From positions 1 to 9,055 of the forward strand of contig NZDU01000050.1 of NCBI GenBank assembly GCA_002688875.1: DNA of 9,055 nt, given 5' to 3'. The notes under the pieces were generated by a model. The model worked only from the letters and a program-made list of their open reading frames with translations. It did no database searches and was not told where the DNA came from. Positions 1 to 6,816 of this stretch are shown here, in pieces. Source of the DNA: Candidatus Pacearchaeota archaeon. GTDB taxonomy: Archaea > Nanobdellota > Nanobdellia > Pacearchaeales > GW2011-AR1. The stretch's first letter is position 1, and every line of letters begins with the position of its first letter. The position numbers and the translations under genes were made by a program.

Positions 1-200
1 TCCTTCTTGAATGGTGATTCGAAAAACTTTTTCCAACCGCTTATAACTTTATCCCAAAATGGAGATTCAGTGGGAAGATTACCCTCCCAAAAATCTATCG
101 TACCATCCCAAAATAGACCTGTTTTTGTTTCTCGTCTACGGTCGTCTTCTTTCCGTCTTGGTGTAACCTTTCTTTTTTTTGTTTTATTTTTACTTGCCAT
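1..200 (-). CDS. Hypothetical basic, aromatic-rich protein (N-terminal part, cut by left edge)
   Basis: An open frame starts with ATG at 200 and runs without a stop through base 1, giving 66 complete codons. I do not recognise the protein. Residues 1-26 are strongly basic and charged (Lys/Arg clusters such as KKRK and RRKEDDRRR). The rest is rich in Trp and Phe and contains a repeated FWD/FWE motif (LFWDG, DFWEG, PFWDK) followed by GWKKFFESPF. The start is well supported: a strong Shine-Dalgarno AGGAGG lies 5 bases upstream and overlaps the TAG stop of the sbcC-like gene, leaving a 9-base gap. It is therefore the next gene of the same operon. The basic N-terminus could bind nucleic acid, but that is only composition-based inference. 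The C-terminus and total length are outside the window. Confidence 0.8.
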   Translation of the reverse strand, partial: MASKNKTKKRKVTPRRKEDDRRRETKTGLFWDGTIDFWEGNLPTESPFWDKVISGWKKFFESPFKK

Positions 201-204
201 TTTA

Positions 205-211
205 ACCTCCT
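205..211 (-). promoter_or_regulatory. Ribosome binding site, AGGAGGT
   Basis: On the minus strand the sequence reads TAGGAGGTTAAA followed by ATG. AGGAGG sits 5 bases before the ATG at 200 and overlaps the stop codon of the upstream sbcC-like gene. This near-perfect site is the main evidence that the truncated frame at the left edge is a real gene. Confidence 0.85.
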
Positions 212-2321
212 ACGTTTGGTGGATTGTAGATTTCCCATCAGTTTTAGCTATTCTAACAACATTAGAAAATCTACTCTTAAGATCGCTATTGTGAGTTATT
301 AATAATTTAAGTCCAGTAATATTATCTAATAAATTAAAAAATTCACCAATTCCCGTTTCATCTAGTGAGTCAATCACTTCGTCCATTAAAAGGAAACTAA
401 AATTAGAATAACCTTTATTTAAGGTTAATTCTCTAAGAGCAAATCCTACACAAACTCCTATTCTTTTAGTTTCTCCTCCGGAATAAGTTTCTAAAGCTCT
501 TTTCTTATTTTGTTCATCAATAATAGATAAATCAAACTCTTCTTTGAATTCACCTTTTTTAGATTTTTTCTCTGTAAGAGTATCAAACCTAACTCTCATT
601 CCCACTTCCATCTTGTTTAAATAGGAATTAGTTTGTTCTTCAAATGATGGTAAAAAGGATTCAATCATCCAACGCCTTATTGAAGGGAACCCTTCAACCC
701 AGAATTGATAATCAGCAAACTGAGCTAATAATCCATCCTCTTGTTCTTTTAACTTATCTAAATCTTTTACATCTTTATCAAAGGCCTCAATTCTAGTTTG
801 ATTTCTGGCTATTGTATCTTTTAAGTTTTCAAGGGCTCCTTCATTTACTTCAATAGTGGATATAATATCATCATATAATTCTAAATCTTCTGGAGGATAT
901 TTTTTAATTTTTAACTCTAGCTTGATTTTCTTTTTTTCTAATCCTTTTAGATATTTTAAAGTAGCTGTTTTCTTTTCTTTCTTTTCTTCTTTTAATAGTT
1001 TTATTTTTTCGGGAATTTCATTTAATTCTGCTAATTCTTTATAACCTGTTTTTATTTCATATTCTAAACGCCTATTTTCTTTTTCATCATCATATAGATC
1101 ATCAAGTTCTTTTTTTATCTTATTATGTTCTTTTATAAAAATAGTCTGTTTATTTTTAAGATCCTTAGATTTCTTAGAAAGAGAGGTTTTATTGAAAGAA
1201 GTTAACTCATCATCCTGGAACATTAGCTGACTTTGACAATCTGGACATTCAAGGTGATTTTCTAATTGATTTTCAATGATTAATACTTTTTGTTCTATTA
1301 CAACATTTTTGTTAGTACAAGAACTCAATTCTTGCTCTAATTTGTTGATATTTGCTGGCAAATCGTGCACGTTTTTTGAAATCAATATTTGTTCTTGATT
1401 TTCAATATTTTGTTTAATCTCGTCTCGTTTAGAGAGCTTTTCTTCAAATCCCTTTTGTTGGTTTGCATATATAGATATAATTGTTTCTAAATCGGTAGCA
1501 GTCCTTTCCTTCATAAGAGTAAGATCTACTAACTGTTCTTGAAGATCTTTAATCTTGGCTAGAACTTCTACTTGTTTTTTTAATTCTTTAGTTTCTTGTT
1601 GATAAGTCTTTATTTGAACTTTAGCATCATTGATTTCACTTTTTAATCTTTGAACATCCGCTTCAGCAGTCAATTTATTTTGTAAGAATTCAATTTGACC
1701 TTCTACAGTGTTTATTTTACTTTTTACATTATTAGAATAAACTTTAGCTTTAGAGGTACACTTATCTAATAATTCTAAATTTAGAAATCTTCCTATGAGA
1801 TCCATTCTATCTCTAGAAGTACTCCTTTTACCAGCAAAAGCTTTAACTGCTTCAATACTAAAATAGGTAGTATTCAAAAAATCATTATAATATTCAGTAT
1901 TACTTTCTAAAATACCAAAGTAGTTCAACAAATTTTTCTGGGTGGCTACCATAGTTCTTTTAGTCTGGGGCTCTTTATTAATAAACCATTGTAAAGTATG
2001 ACCTCCCTCAGTTTTTCGACTCCGTTTAATAATTATTTCTCTATCTTCAGAATCAACCAACTGTAAAGATACAGTACACTTTCCCATACCGCGATGCACA
2101 ACACTAGAACCAGTGTTATCAGTAGGAGTACGACCAAAAATACCCCATGAGATAGCATTAAGAAGAGTCGTTTTGCCTGCCCCATTAGAGTCTGCCCCTG
2201 CTGCATCATTATTTTCTCCTATAATTAATATTTTAGTGTCATTGGAATAACGTTCAAAATCCATTTCCACATCTTGACCAAAGACTCCAAAACTATCTAT
2301 TGATACTTTTTGTAAAATCAT
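210..2321 (-). CDS. sbcC: SbcC/Rad50-like (phage gp46-type) recombination nuclease ATPase subunit
   Basis: This 703-residue SMC-type ATPase should pair with the SbcD-like nuclease encoded just upstream to process DNA ends for recombination-dependent replication. Visible elements: the N-terminal P-loop SNGAGKTT at residues 45-52, preceded by the lengthened loop GENNDAAGAD; long charged coiled-coil segments on each side of the centre; a zinc-hook CPDC at 359-362; the ABC signature YSGGE at 613-617; Walker B ending in MDE with catalytic Glu648, followed by a D-loop-like DSLDE; and the switch His677 in LLITHNSD. The length lies between the roughly 560 residues of T4 gp46 and the more than 1,000 of bacterial SbcC. 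The ATG overlaps the sbcD stop as ATGA, so translation is probably coupled; no strong Shine-Dalgarno is present. All catalytic motifs are intact. Confidence 0.95.
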   Translation of the reverse strand: MILQKVSIDSFGVFGQDVEMDFERYSNDTKILIIGENNDAAGADSNGAGKTTLLNAISWGIFGRTPTDNTGSSVVHRGMGKCTVSLQLVDSEDREIIIKRSRKTEGGHTLQWFINKEPQTKRTMVATQKNLLNYFGILESNTEYYNDFLNTTYFSIEAVKAFAGKRSTSRDRMDLIGRFLNLELLDKCTSKAKVYSNNVKSKINTVEGQIEFLQNKLTAEADVQRLKSEINDAKVQIKTYQQETKELKKQVEVLAKIKDLQEQLVDLTLMKERTATDLETIISIYANQQKGFEEKLSKRDEIKQNIENQEQILISKNVHDLPANINKLEQELSSCTNKNVVIEQKVLIIENQLENHLECPDCQSQLMFQDDELTSFNKTSLSKKSKDLKNKQTIFIKEHNKIKKELDDLYDDEKENRRLEYEIKTGYKELAELNEIPEKIKLLKEEKKEKKTATLKYLKGLEKKKIKLELKIKKYPPEDLELYDDIISTIEVNEGALENLKDTIARNQTRIEAFDKDVKDLDKLKEQEDGLLAQFADYQFWVEGFPSIRRWMIESFLPSFEEQTNSYLNKMEVGMRVRFDTLTEKKSKKGEFKEEFDLSIIDEQNKKRALETYSGGETKRIGVCVGFALRELTLNKGYSNFSFLLMDEVIDSLDETGIGEFFNLLDNITGLKLLITHNSDLKSRFSNVVRIAKTDGKSTIHQT

Positions 2322-3391
2322 GTGATTATTTCACTTAAAATACTTTTTCCTAAGTCTATCATATCCGGCCTTTTATTCTTTTTACAATAAACTTCTACTC
2401 CCTCATTCCAAGTAGTAGAAGCATCAATCTCCGGTACTCTAATTCTAGATTCATATATAGTCCTATGTTCTATAAATAGCTTGTGAGCCCTGTGGAGCTT
2501 TAATATTTTACTCCTAATTTCCCCCATATTAAATCTTAAGTACCAATCTTCTTCACCCACAAAAATTAGTTTAACTATTTGACCTTTTAAATTTTGCCAA
2601 TTCTGTAATTCTTTAAACTCGGGATCCTCATTTTCATAAATTGTATATTGAAAAAATACTCTATCTTTAACATCAATAAATTGATGAGTTATTTTTTCTT
2701 TGGTGGCTTCTAAATAAACAAAACCTTTTTTATCATTCCTTTCTCCATAATCTACTTTAGCAATACTACCTATATACATCCATTTTTTTGCTGTTTGAGC
2801 TTTATGGTAATGGCCTAAAAAGGTAAATCTATGGTGATTAAAAAGTTTACGGCTAAGACCAATACTTAAAACATATTCTGTCCCACTAATTAAAGCCCCA
2901 TCTACTCCAAAGTGGCCAAATACTACTTGATTTTTATATTTTCTTAATTGTTCTGCTACTTGTTCGTCAGGTATAAAAGGAATAAAAAGGCATTCTATCC
3001 CTTTTAAAATTAATTGAGTAGGCTCAGAAATAATAGTAAGGGCATCCGTTTCTAACGTATTTAATAAATCTGTTTCAGTCATGAAAGAATATACTTTATA
3101 ATCAGTATCATGATTGCCTATGAGAATAATTATAGGTATTTTATTTTTTATTAGAGGGGCTAATACTTGAACAAACTTTTGACGTAAAATTTCTGCGGGA
3201 TTTATCTTATCAAATACATCCCCAAGGCAAAGCCAATAGTCTACCTTTTTCTCTATAGCAAAATTGACTGACTTAGTTAAGTGATCTAGTCTGTCTTGTA
3301 GTCTGGAATTAATCCCAGAGGGTAGTATCTTGGCGTACTTGTCCGTAGTCTTCAGGTGTATATCTGAAGTAATTACCGCTGTTAAACTCAT
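2318..3391 (-). CDS. sbcD: SbcD/Mre11-like (phage gp47-type) recombination nuclease subunit
   Basis: A 357-residue calcineurin-like metallophosphoesterase, the nuclease partner of the SbcC-like ATPase encoded directly downstream. The phosphoesterase motifs appear in the expected order: DIH (Asp10, His12), GDVFD (57-61), GNHD (92-95), GHFG (His160) and GHYH (193-196), supplying the two-metal site. The length is close to T4 gp47 (about 339). The start at 3391 is firm because motif I begins only nine residues later and GGAG lies 5 bases upstream of the ATG. The 5' end overlaps the preceding small gene by 83 bases in a different frame, which is unusually long. The TGA stop overlaps the sbcC start as ATGA. 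Resection of double-strand ends is the family role; specific activity cannot be judged here. Confidence 0.95.
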   Translation of the reverse strand: MSLTAVITSDIHLKTTDKYAKILPSGINSRLQDRLDHLTKSVNFAIEKKVDYWLCLGDVFDKINPAEILRQKFVQVLAPLIKNKIPIIILIGNHDTDYKVYSFMTETDLLNTLETDALTIISEPTQLILKGIECLFIPFIPDEQVAEQLRKYKNQVVFGHFGVDGALISGTEYVLSIGLSRKLFNHHRFTFLGHYHKAQTAKKWMYIGSIAKVDYGERNDKKGFVYLEATKEKITHQFIDVKDRVFFQYTIYENEDPEFKELQNWQNLKGQIVKLIFVGEEDWYLRFNMGEIRSKILKLHRAHKLFIEHRTIYESRIRVPEIDASTTWNEGVEVYCKKNKRPDMIDLGKSILSEIIT

Positions 3392-3695
3392 CTAATCTCC
3401 AAATTGTTTCTCTTAATACAGCATTATCAGTTTGTATATCATCAAACTCTGTTAATGACTCTAATAGATTTAAGGTTCTGGGATTATTACTTTCTACCGT
3501 AATAATTTCTCTGTCACGAATGAAGTAGCGCTCTATAATTATTTCGGTACCTTTAAGATCGCTAAGGTAATAAGTTTCTCCTCTTAGATCCTCTGTTACG
3601 GAGAAATCTAATATCTCCGGGGTAGTATAAATAGATAAATCATCTTGACCCATTAATAAACTAGTTAACACTAATAAAATAATTTTATTCTTCAT
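3309..3695 (-). CDS. Small exported protein of unknown function
   Basis: A 128-residue protein that I do not recognise. The N-terminus looks like a Sec signal peptide: MKNK, then a hydrophobic stretch IILLVLTSLLM, then a polar GQDD, with likely cleavage around residues 16-17. There is no lipobox cysteine. The mature part is acidic and has no motif I can name; its last 28 residues are encoded in DNA shared with the start of sbcD. The start is supported by GGAGAGAG about 8 bases upstream and by an 11-base overlap with the glycosyltransferase gene. A secreted or membrane-tethered protein is unexpected between recombination genes. Superinfection exclusion or envelope modification are possible roles, but nothing in the sequence shows this. 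Confidence 0.75.
   Translation of the reverse strand: MKNKIILLVLTSLLMGQDDLSIYTTPEILDFSVTEDLRGETYYLSDLKGTEIIIERYFIRDREIITVESNNPRTLNLLESLTEFDDIQTDNAVLRETIWRLDEFNSGNYFRYTPEDYGQVRQDTTLWD
3397..3400 (-). promoter_or_regulatory. Ribosome binding site, GGAG, fixing the sbcD start
   Basis: The minus strand reads TTTGGAGATTAG then ATG, with GGAG 5 bases before the sbcD start. It lies inside the coding sequence of the upstream exported-protein gene. It supports starting sbcD at 3391 even though this creates an 83-base gene overlap. Confidence 0.75.
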
Positions 3696-4674
3696 TTTTT
3701 ACTCTCTCCATGAAATGTTGAGGATGCTCAAAAGTTTCTAATAATATTTTTTGAAGAGCCGGTCTATCAAACCAAGAATAAATATGTGTACCTAGATGGC
3801 CTAATAAAATATTCATATTTAAACAAGGGTGATGGCCAGACATTTTAGCTCTATAAGCAAAAGCATAATCTTCAGACCTATAAAATCTGAAATTTTCTAT
3901 GCCATCTTTGGTAGACCTTTCTTCTTCTGTAACTGAGGGATTATAAAAAGCAAATGCAGATTTACCTGGAATAACATTAGGTGCGTGATATTCTAATTCC
4001 GGATAATTTTCCTTAATATCTTCATAAACACTCCTGTGTACTAATAAAAAGCCCGTAGCTAATTTATCAGTTTCAATATAATTATCAGGGCGTAGCTTAA
4101 ATTCAATATCAAACCCCCCCTCTTCATTGTAAGGTATAATACTTGCAGCTTCATTGAAGTTGTGGGACCCCCCTCTCCAAAAGTAAAAGCCTCCCACTAT
4201 AGTTTTTCCATCTTGAATCCCACTCCTTAATATTTCATCAATAGCATTCATATTTAGAGCAGCCCTAAATACTCCTTCATTTAAAAAGAGGTCAAAAATA
4301 TCTTTATCCATCCAGTTAGAATAAAAAGCGGCTAACTCAGGCCCAAAGCCGTGAGGAAAAATGATATCATTATCAAGTTGAAGTTGCCATTCACAATCAC
4401 CATCTAAGAACTGGGCAGCCATTTTGTCTCGGGCTCTAGGTATTAAACTATCACTTCCCAAAAAATTAAATTCCGGTTTCATTTTATCTTTAAAGGCAGA
4501 AGTCATAAGAGCCTGCCTTAAACCAGAATCTTGAAGAATATTGATAGAGTTACTATAGGTGGGCATAGAAATCTGTAGTTTAATGGGGTCCTTAAGTTCT
4601 TTATGCGGATCCCACCAAGGAAATTCTACCGCCTTCCCTTTTAAAGAGTCTATTTTTTCTTTATTCTTAGCCAT
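3685..4674 (-). CDS. GT-A-type (family 2-like) glycosyltransferase
   Basis: A 329-residue protein with the layout of a nucleotide-sugar glycosyltransferase. It shows SLIPRARDKMAAQFL (76-90), typical of the helix before the metal site; a DND form of the DxD motif at 101-103 within LQLDNDIIFP; TGFLLVHRSVYEDI (207-220), typical of phage and bacterial relatives; a catalytic-base candidate SED at 267-269; and GHLGTH at 292-297, where a His could complete metal binding. There is no signal peptide or membrane segment, so it should be cytoplasmic. Its ATG overlaps the stop of the preceding small gene as TAATG. The acceptor is unknown. Location among recombination genes makes phage DNA-base glycosylation possible, but a surface-glycan or protein target is equally compatible. 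Two poly-G tracts interrupt the otherwise AT-rich gene. Confidence 0.8.
   Translation of the reverse strand: MAKNKEKIDSLKGKAVEFPWWDPHKELKDPIKLQISMPTYSNSINILQDSGLRQALMTSAFKDKMKPEFNFLGSDSLIPRARDKMAAQFLDGDCEWQLQLDNDIIFPHGFGPELAAFYSNWMDKDIFDLFLNEGVFRAALNMNAIDEILRSGIQDGKTIVGGFYFWRGGSHNFNEAASIIPYNEEGGFDIEFKLRPDNYIETDKLATGFLLVHRSVYEDIKENYPELEYHAPNVIPGKSAFAFYNPSVTEEERSTKDGIENFRFYRSEDYAFAYRAKMSGHHPCLNMNILLGHLGTHIYSWFDRPALQKILLETFEHPQHFMERVKNEE
4114..4120 (-). repeat. Homopolymer tract, G7 on the coding strand
   Basis: Seven consecutive G in the coding strand encode Glu-Gly-Gly (GAG GGG GGG) in the middle of the glycosyltransferase. The tract is conspicuous in AT-rich DNA. Any change of length not divisible by three would shift the frame. 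Confidence 0.7.
4168..4173 (-). repeat. Homopolymer tract, G6 on the coding strand
   Basis: Six consecutive G in the coding strand encode the Gly-Gly of FWRGGS in the glycosyltransferase, 47 bases upstream (in gene direction) of a G7 tract. Together they are the longest G runs I noticed in the window. Confidence 0.65.
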
Positions 4675-4892
4675 TAGTTCATCTCTAATACATTCAAAGT
4701 ATTAACTAAATTGCTTTTGATTAAATCAACCAAGATTTTAACCTCTTTATCAGCAGGTACTTTGTCTTTGGATACTTTAATTAACTCAATGTAACCATCT
4801 ACTGTACTTTTTATAGCTGCAACTTGTTTCTTGGTAAGCTTATAGTTTTCAAAAGCTTCATATATTAAATGCTCTTTATTCAACATCATCAT
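4674..4892 (-). CDS. Small helical protein of unknown function
   Basis: A 72-residue protein predicted from composition to be mostly helical, with alternating hydrophobic and Lys/Glu residues (for example KQVAAIKS and LVDLIKS). I do not recognise it. The gene begins inside the 3' end of the recombinase gene (17-base overlap) and its TAA shares a base with the ATG of the glycosyltransferase gene, so it fits the coupled operon tightly. Three consecutive ATG codons (4892, 4889, 4886) are possible starts; the region upstream is A-rich without a clear Shine-Dalgarno, so the exact start is uncertain. Its place beside a recombinase may mean an accessory role, but that is inference only. Confidence 0.65.
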   Translation of the reverse strand: MMMLNKEHLIYEAFENYKLTKKQVAAIKSTVDGYIELIKVSKDKVPADKEVKILVDLIKSNLVNTLNVLEMN

Positions 4893-5790
4893 TTTTTTCT
4901 TTTGTTTTTAATTGTTCTATAGCTCCTGTTCTAAACATTTTTAAGTCTATTTCATTTAAAGGTGGGGCTAATTTATTTTTGGGAGTTCTTATTCTAACAA
5001 TCTTCCACTTAGACTGGCCATCTTCACCTTTTTGCTTAGACTTTTTCATATAACTCAATCCTATGCGAATTGAAGAAGCAAAATTAATTGCATCCCCGCC
5101 AGGGGTATATGTTCTTTCTCCAAACATAACTCCTATTTTATCTTTAGCATGATTTATGAAAATTAAATTGGTTTTGGTTTCATAAATCTTATGGACGGTA
5201 GTACCATCCTCCTTCTTTATGAACCTAATCCCCTTACCAGGCGGTTTAACTTGAAAACCTCCCATTAAGTCATTAAAGAAGATAGTATACATTTTAGCTC
5301 TCTCCAGGCGCATATTCATCTTCATTGAGGAAGCGTCTATTTGTTCAGATATCTTTCCTGGCTGAAGAGCAGGCATTGAGTCAACTACAATTACGTCACA
5401 AGTGTTAGAGGCTAACAGTAGTTTTAGTTTGTATAAAGCATCTTCCCCTAAATTAAACTCGGGTAGAATTAATTTACTATTATCAATTCCACAAGATTCT
5501 CCATAATCCCTTAGATAGGCACCTTCGGCATCAAATAGAGCTCCTACTCCACCTTGTTTTTGAACTTGTCCTATCATCCAATAAGCAAGTGTGGATTTCC
5601 CAACAGAGGGCTTAGAATATAATTCTATTATTCTACCCCGAGGAATACCCCCGCAGCCTAAAACTTTCTCATTGAGGTCGTCTATATCTGTGGGGATAAC
5701 TTCTAGTTTCTTACGTTCAGAGGCTAAAGTTCCAGATTCACCTAATAGACCTAGAGCTTCATCAATAGCTTTGGAAGTTGAGTCTACCAT
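4876..5790 (-). CDS. recA: RecA/UvsX-family strand-exchange recombinase
   Basis: A 304-residue RecA-fold ATPase expected to form filaments on single-stranded DNA and carry out homologous pairing. Visible features: a P-loop at 59-66 reading SKPSVGKS, with Ser in place of the first Gly; catalytic Glu89 in FDAEGA, 24 residues after Lys65 as in E. coli RecA; Walker B VIVVDS ending at Asp137-Ser138; and a RecA-like L2 region (NHAKDKIGVMFGE, then TPGG). His214 occupies the position of E. coli Gln194, as in T4 UvsX (His195). Between Walker B and this residue there are 77 residues against 50 in E. coli RecA, because of an extra segment at about 178-204. The protein is shorter than E. coli RecA (353) and appears to lack much of the C-terminal domain. 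The ATG overlaps the SSB stop by 7 bases, suggesting coupling. Confidence 0.93.
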   Translation of the reverse strand: MVDSTSKAIDEALGLLGESGTLASERKKLEVIPTDIDDLNEKVLGCGGIPRGRIIELYSKPSVGKSTLAYWMIGQVQKQGGVGALFDAEGAYLRDYGESCGIDNSKLILPEFNLGEDALYKLKLLLASNTCDVIVVDSMPALQPGKISEQIDASSMKMNMRLERAKMYTIFFNDLMGGFQVKPPGKGIRFIKKEDGTTVHKIYETKTNLIFINHAKDKIGVMFGERTYTPGGDAINFASSIRIGLSYMKKSKQKGEDGQSKWKIVRIRTPKNKLAPPLNEIDLKMFRTGAIEQLKTKEKNDDVE

Positions 5791-6803
5791 TCGGGGAATT
5801 CTTCATCTTCTTCCGAATCTTCTTTAACGGCTTTAGTTGGTTTTTCCTCAACTGTTTCTTTTTCCTCAACTACTTCTTGAGCCGGTTCAACTTCCATATC
5901 ATCTCCAAAAGAGATTTGATTATCCTTTTTATCTCCCGAACTTAGCTTCTTTGGAGTAGGTCTTTCAGTATCACCTTCTAGGAAATCCAGACCCATTTTT
6001 TCTAATTGGGTTTGAAACTGTTCTATTGATGGAAACCTATAGCTCCCATTAGGGTTAGTTGCTCCCAGATAGATTGGAAATTCAGCTAGTTTCTGTTTCA
6101 TATCTTCTGCTGAATCAGGAACTGCTTGTTCTTCCAAATCCAATTTGGATTCATTGATTGATATGTATTCTTCTTCAGTGAAGAACTTTTTCAAGTCCAT
6201 CTTTTCTGCTAGCTCAGTAGCATTTATACCTAAGTAGGAAACAGGAACTTTACCAGAAAACTTATTGTCTGGGTCTACCTGAACACTATAGCTAGTACCA
6301 AATTGTCTACTCTTTGAAGGATCTATAGATTTGGTAATAACAGCATCCCACATAAAGATTAGCCCATGTCTTAATTTGGATTTATCTTTTATGGCTGTAG
6401 CTGATTCCAATTCCACCAGTTCTTTATAAACTGTATATGGATATTCAGCTATTTCTACTTTGGGATAGTCTTCACTTTCCTTGTTTATAACAAGGTATAG
6501 CCATTTTGTACTGGGATCTAAAGAGGATTTAGTGAATTTCTCTCCTCTAGAAGATCTTATCCTTTTTTCCAAACTAGCTAATACATCAAGAGGGCATCCC
6601 TCTTTTGGTCTCCGGAGAATTTTCATTCTTTGTACCATTTCTCCGGTCTCTTGGTCTTCCACCAGGGTTGGATAATAAATCAGGGATTGTCTTACTGGTC
6701 CAAAGAGAACTCTATGAATATTGTCCCCTTCATTAACTCTGACCCTGGTTAATCCTCCACCATCGTTGGTGTTTTTAAGGTACGTAGGTTGTCCTAGTTG
6801 CAT
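5784..6803 (-). CDS. gp32-like single-stranded DNA-binding protein
   Basis: A 339-residue protein with the layout of phage gp32-type SSBs: a short N-terminal segment, a central region with alternating basic and aromatic residues (for example STKWLYLVINK, 98-108) and a strongly acidic tail from about residue 301 to the end, finishing in EEDEEFPEW. Such a tail normally recruits partner replication and recombination proteins. The length resembles T4 gp32 (301). Only one Cys (Cys70) is visible in this region, so the gp32 zinc site does not appear to be present. A six-residue unit (VEEKET, VEEKPT) is duplicated in the tail. Location directly before the recombinase and just after a histone-like gene supports the assignment. 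The start is set by AAGGAG 7 bases upstream. The call rests on architecture and context more than on a diagnostic motif. Confidence 0.7.
   Translation of the reverse strand: MQLGQPTYLKNTNDGGGLTRVRVNEGDNIHRVLFGPVRQSLIYYPTLVEDQETGEMVQRMKILRRPKEGCPLDVLASLEKRIRSSRGEKFTKSSLDPSTKWLYLVINKESEDYPKVEIAEYPYTVYKELVELESATAIKDKSKLRHGLIFMWDAVITKSIDPSKSRQFGTSYSVQVDPDNKFSGKVPVSYLGINATELAEKMDLKKFFTEEEYISINESKLDLEEQAVPDSAEDMKQKLAEFPIYLGATNPNGSYRFPSIEQFQTQLEKMGLDFLEGDTERPTPKKLSSGDKKDNQISFGDDMEVEPAQEVVEEKETVEEKPTKAVKEDSEEDEEFPEW
5841..5871 (-). repeat. In-frame direct repeat in the SSB acidic tail
   Basis: A 13-base sequence (plus strand tttttcctcaact) occurs at 5841-5853 and again at 5859-5871, 18 bases apart. 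It encodes a tandem six-residue unit, VEEKET and VEEKPT, in the SSB tail. The repeat probably arose by slippage and changes linker length without altering the frame. Confidence 0.8.
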
Positions 6804-6810
6804 GTTTTTA

Positions 6811-6816
6811 CTCCTT
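6811..6816 (-). promoter_or_regulatory. Ribosome binding site, AAGGAG, for the SSB gene
   Basis: The minus strand reads TAAGGAGTAAAAAC then ATG: the TAA stop of the histone-like gene overlaps the AAGGAG, which is 7 bases from the SSB start. A strong site suits an SSB, which is needed in large amounts. Confidence 0.8.

Noticed and set aside
7..294. Plus-strand open frame of 95 codons
   Set aside because: It runs antisense to the end of the sbcC-like gene and the start of the well-supported left-edge gene, and its hydrophobic composition is what antisense of Lys-rich coding gives.
856..1044. Plus-strand Ser/Phe-rich frame inside sbcC
   Set aside because: Antisense shadow of the Lys/Glu coiled coil; no ribosome binding site and no gene-like composition.
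2471..2478. Plus-strand TATAAATA, also at 3626-3633 and 8651-8658, resembling T4 late promoters
   Set aside because: All three lie inside minus-strand genes and face no plus-strand gene; such octamers are expected by chance in AT-rich coding DNA.
4876..4892. A-rich run at the recA end (AAAGAAAAAAATG) as a programmed frameshift fusing recA to the next small gene
   Set aside because: A -1 shift meets TGA at once, and only a +1 shift would fuse the frames; three in-frame ATG codons explain the overlap more simply.
5591..5827. Plus-strand 78-codon frame across recA and SSB
   Set aside because: Antisense to two confidently assigned genes, with no start signal.
6804..6814. Intergenic gap before the SSB gene as a possible promoter or terminator
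   Set aside because: Only 11 bases and largely occupied by the ribosome binding site.
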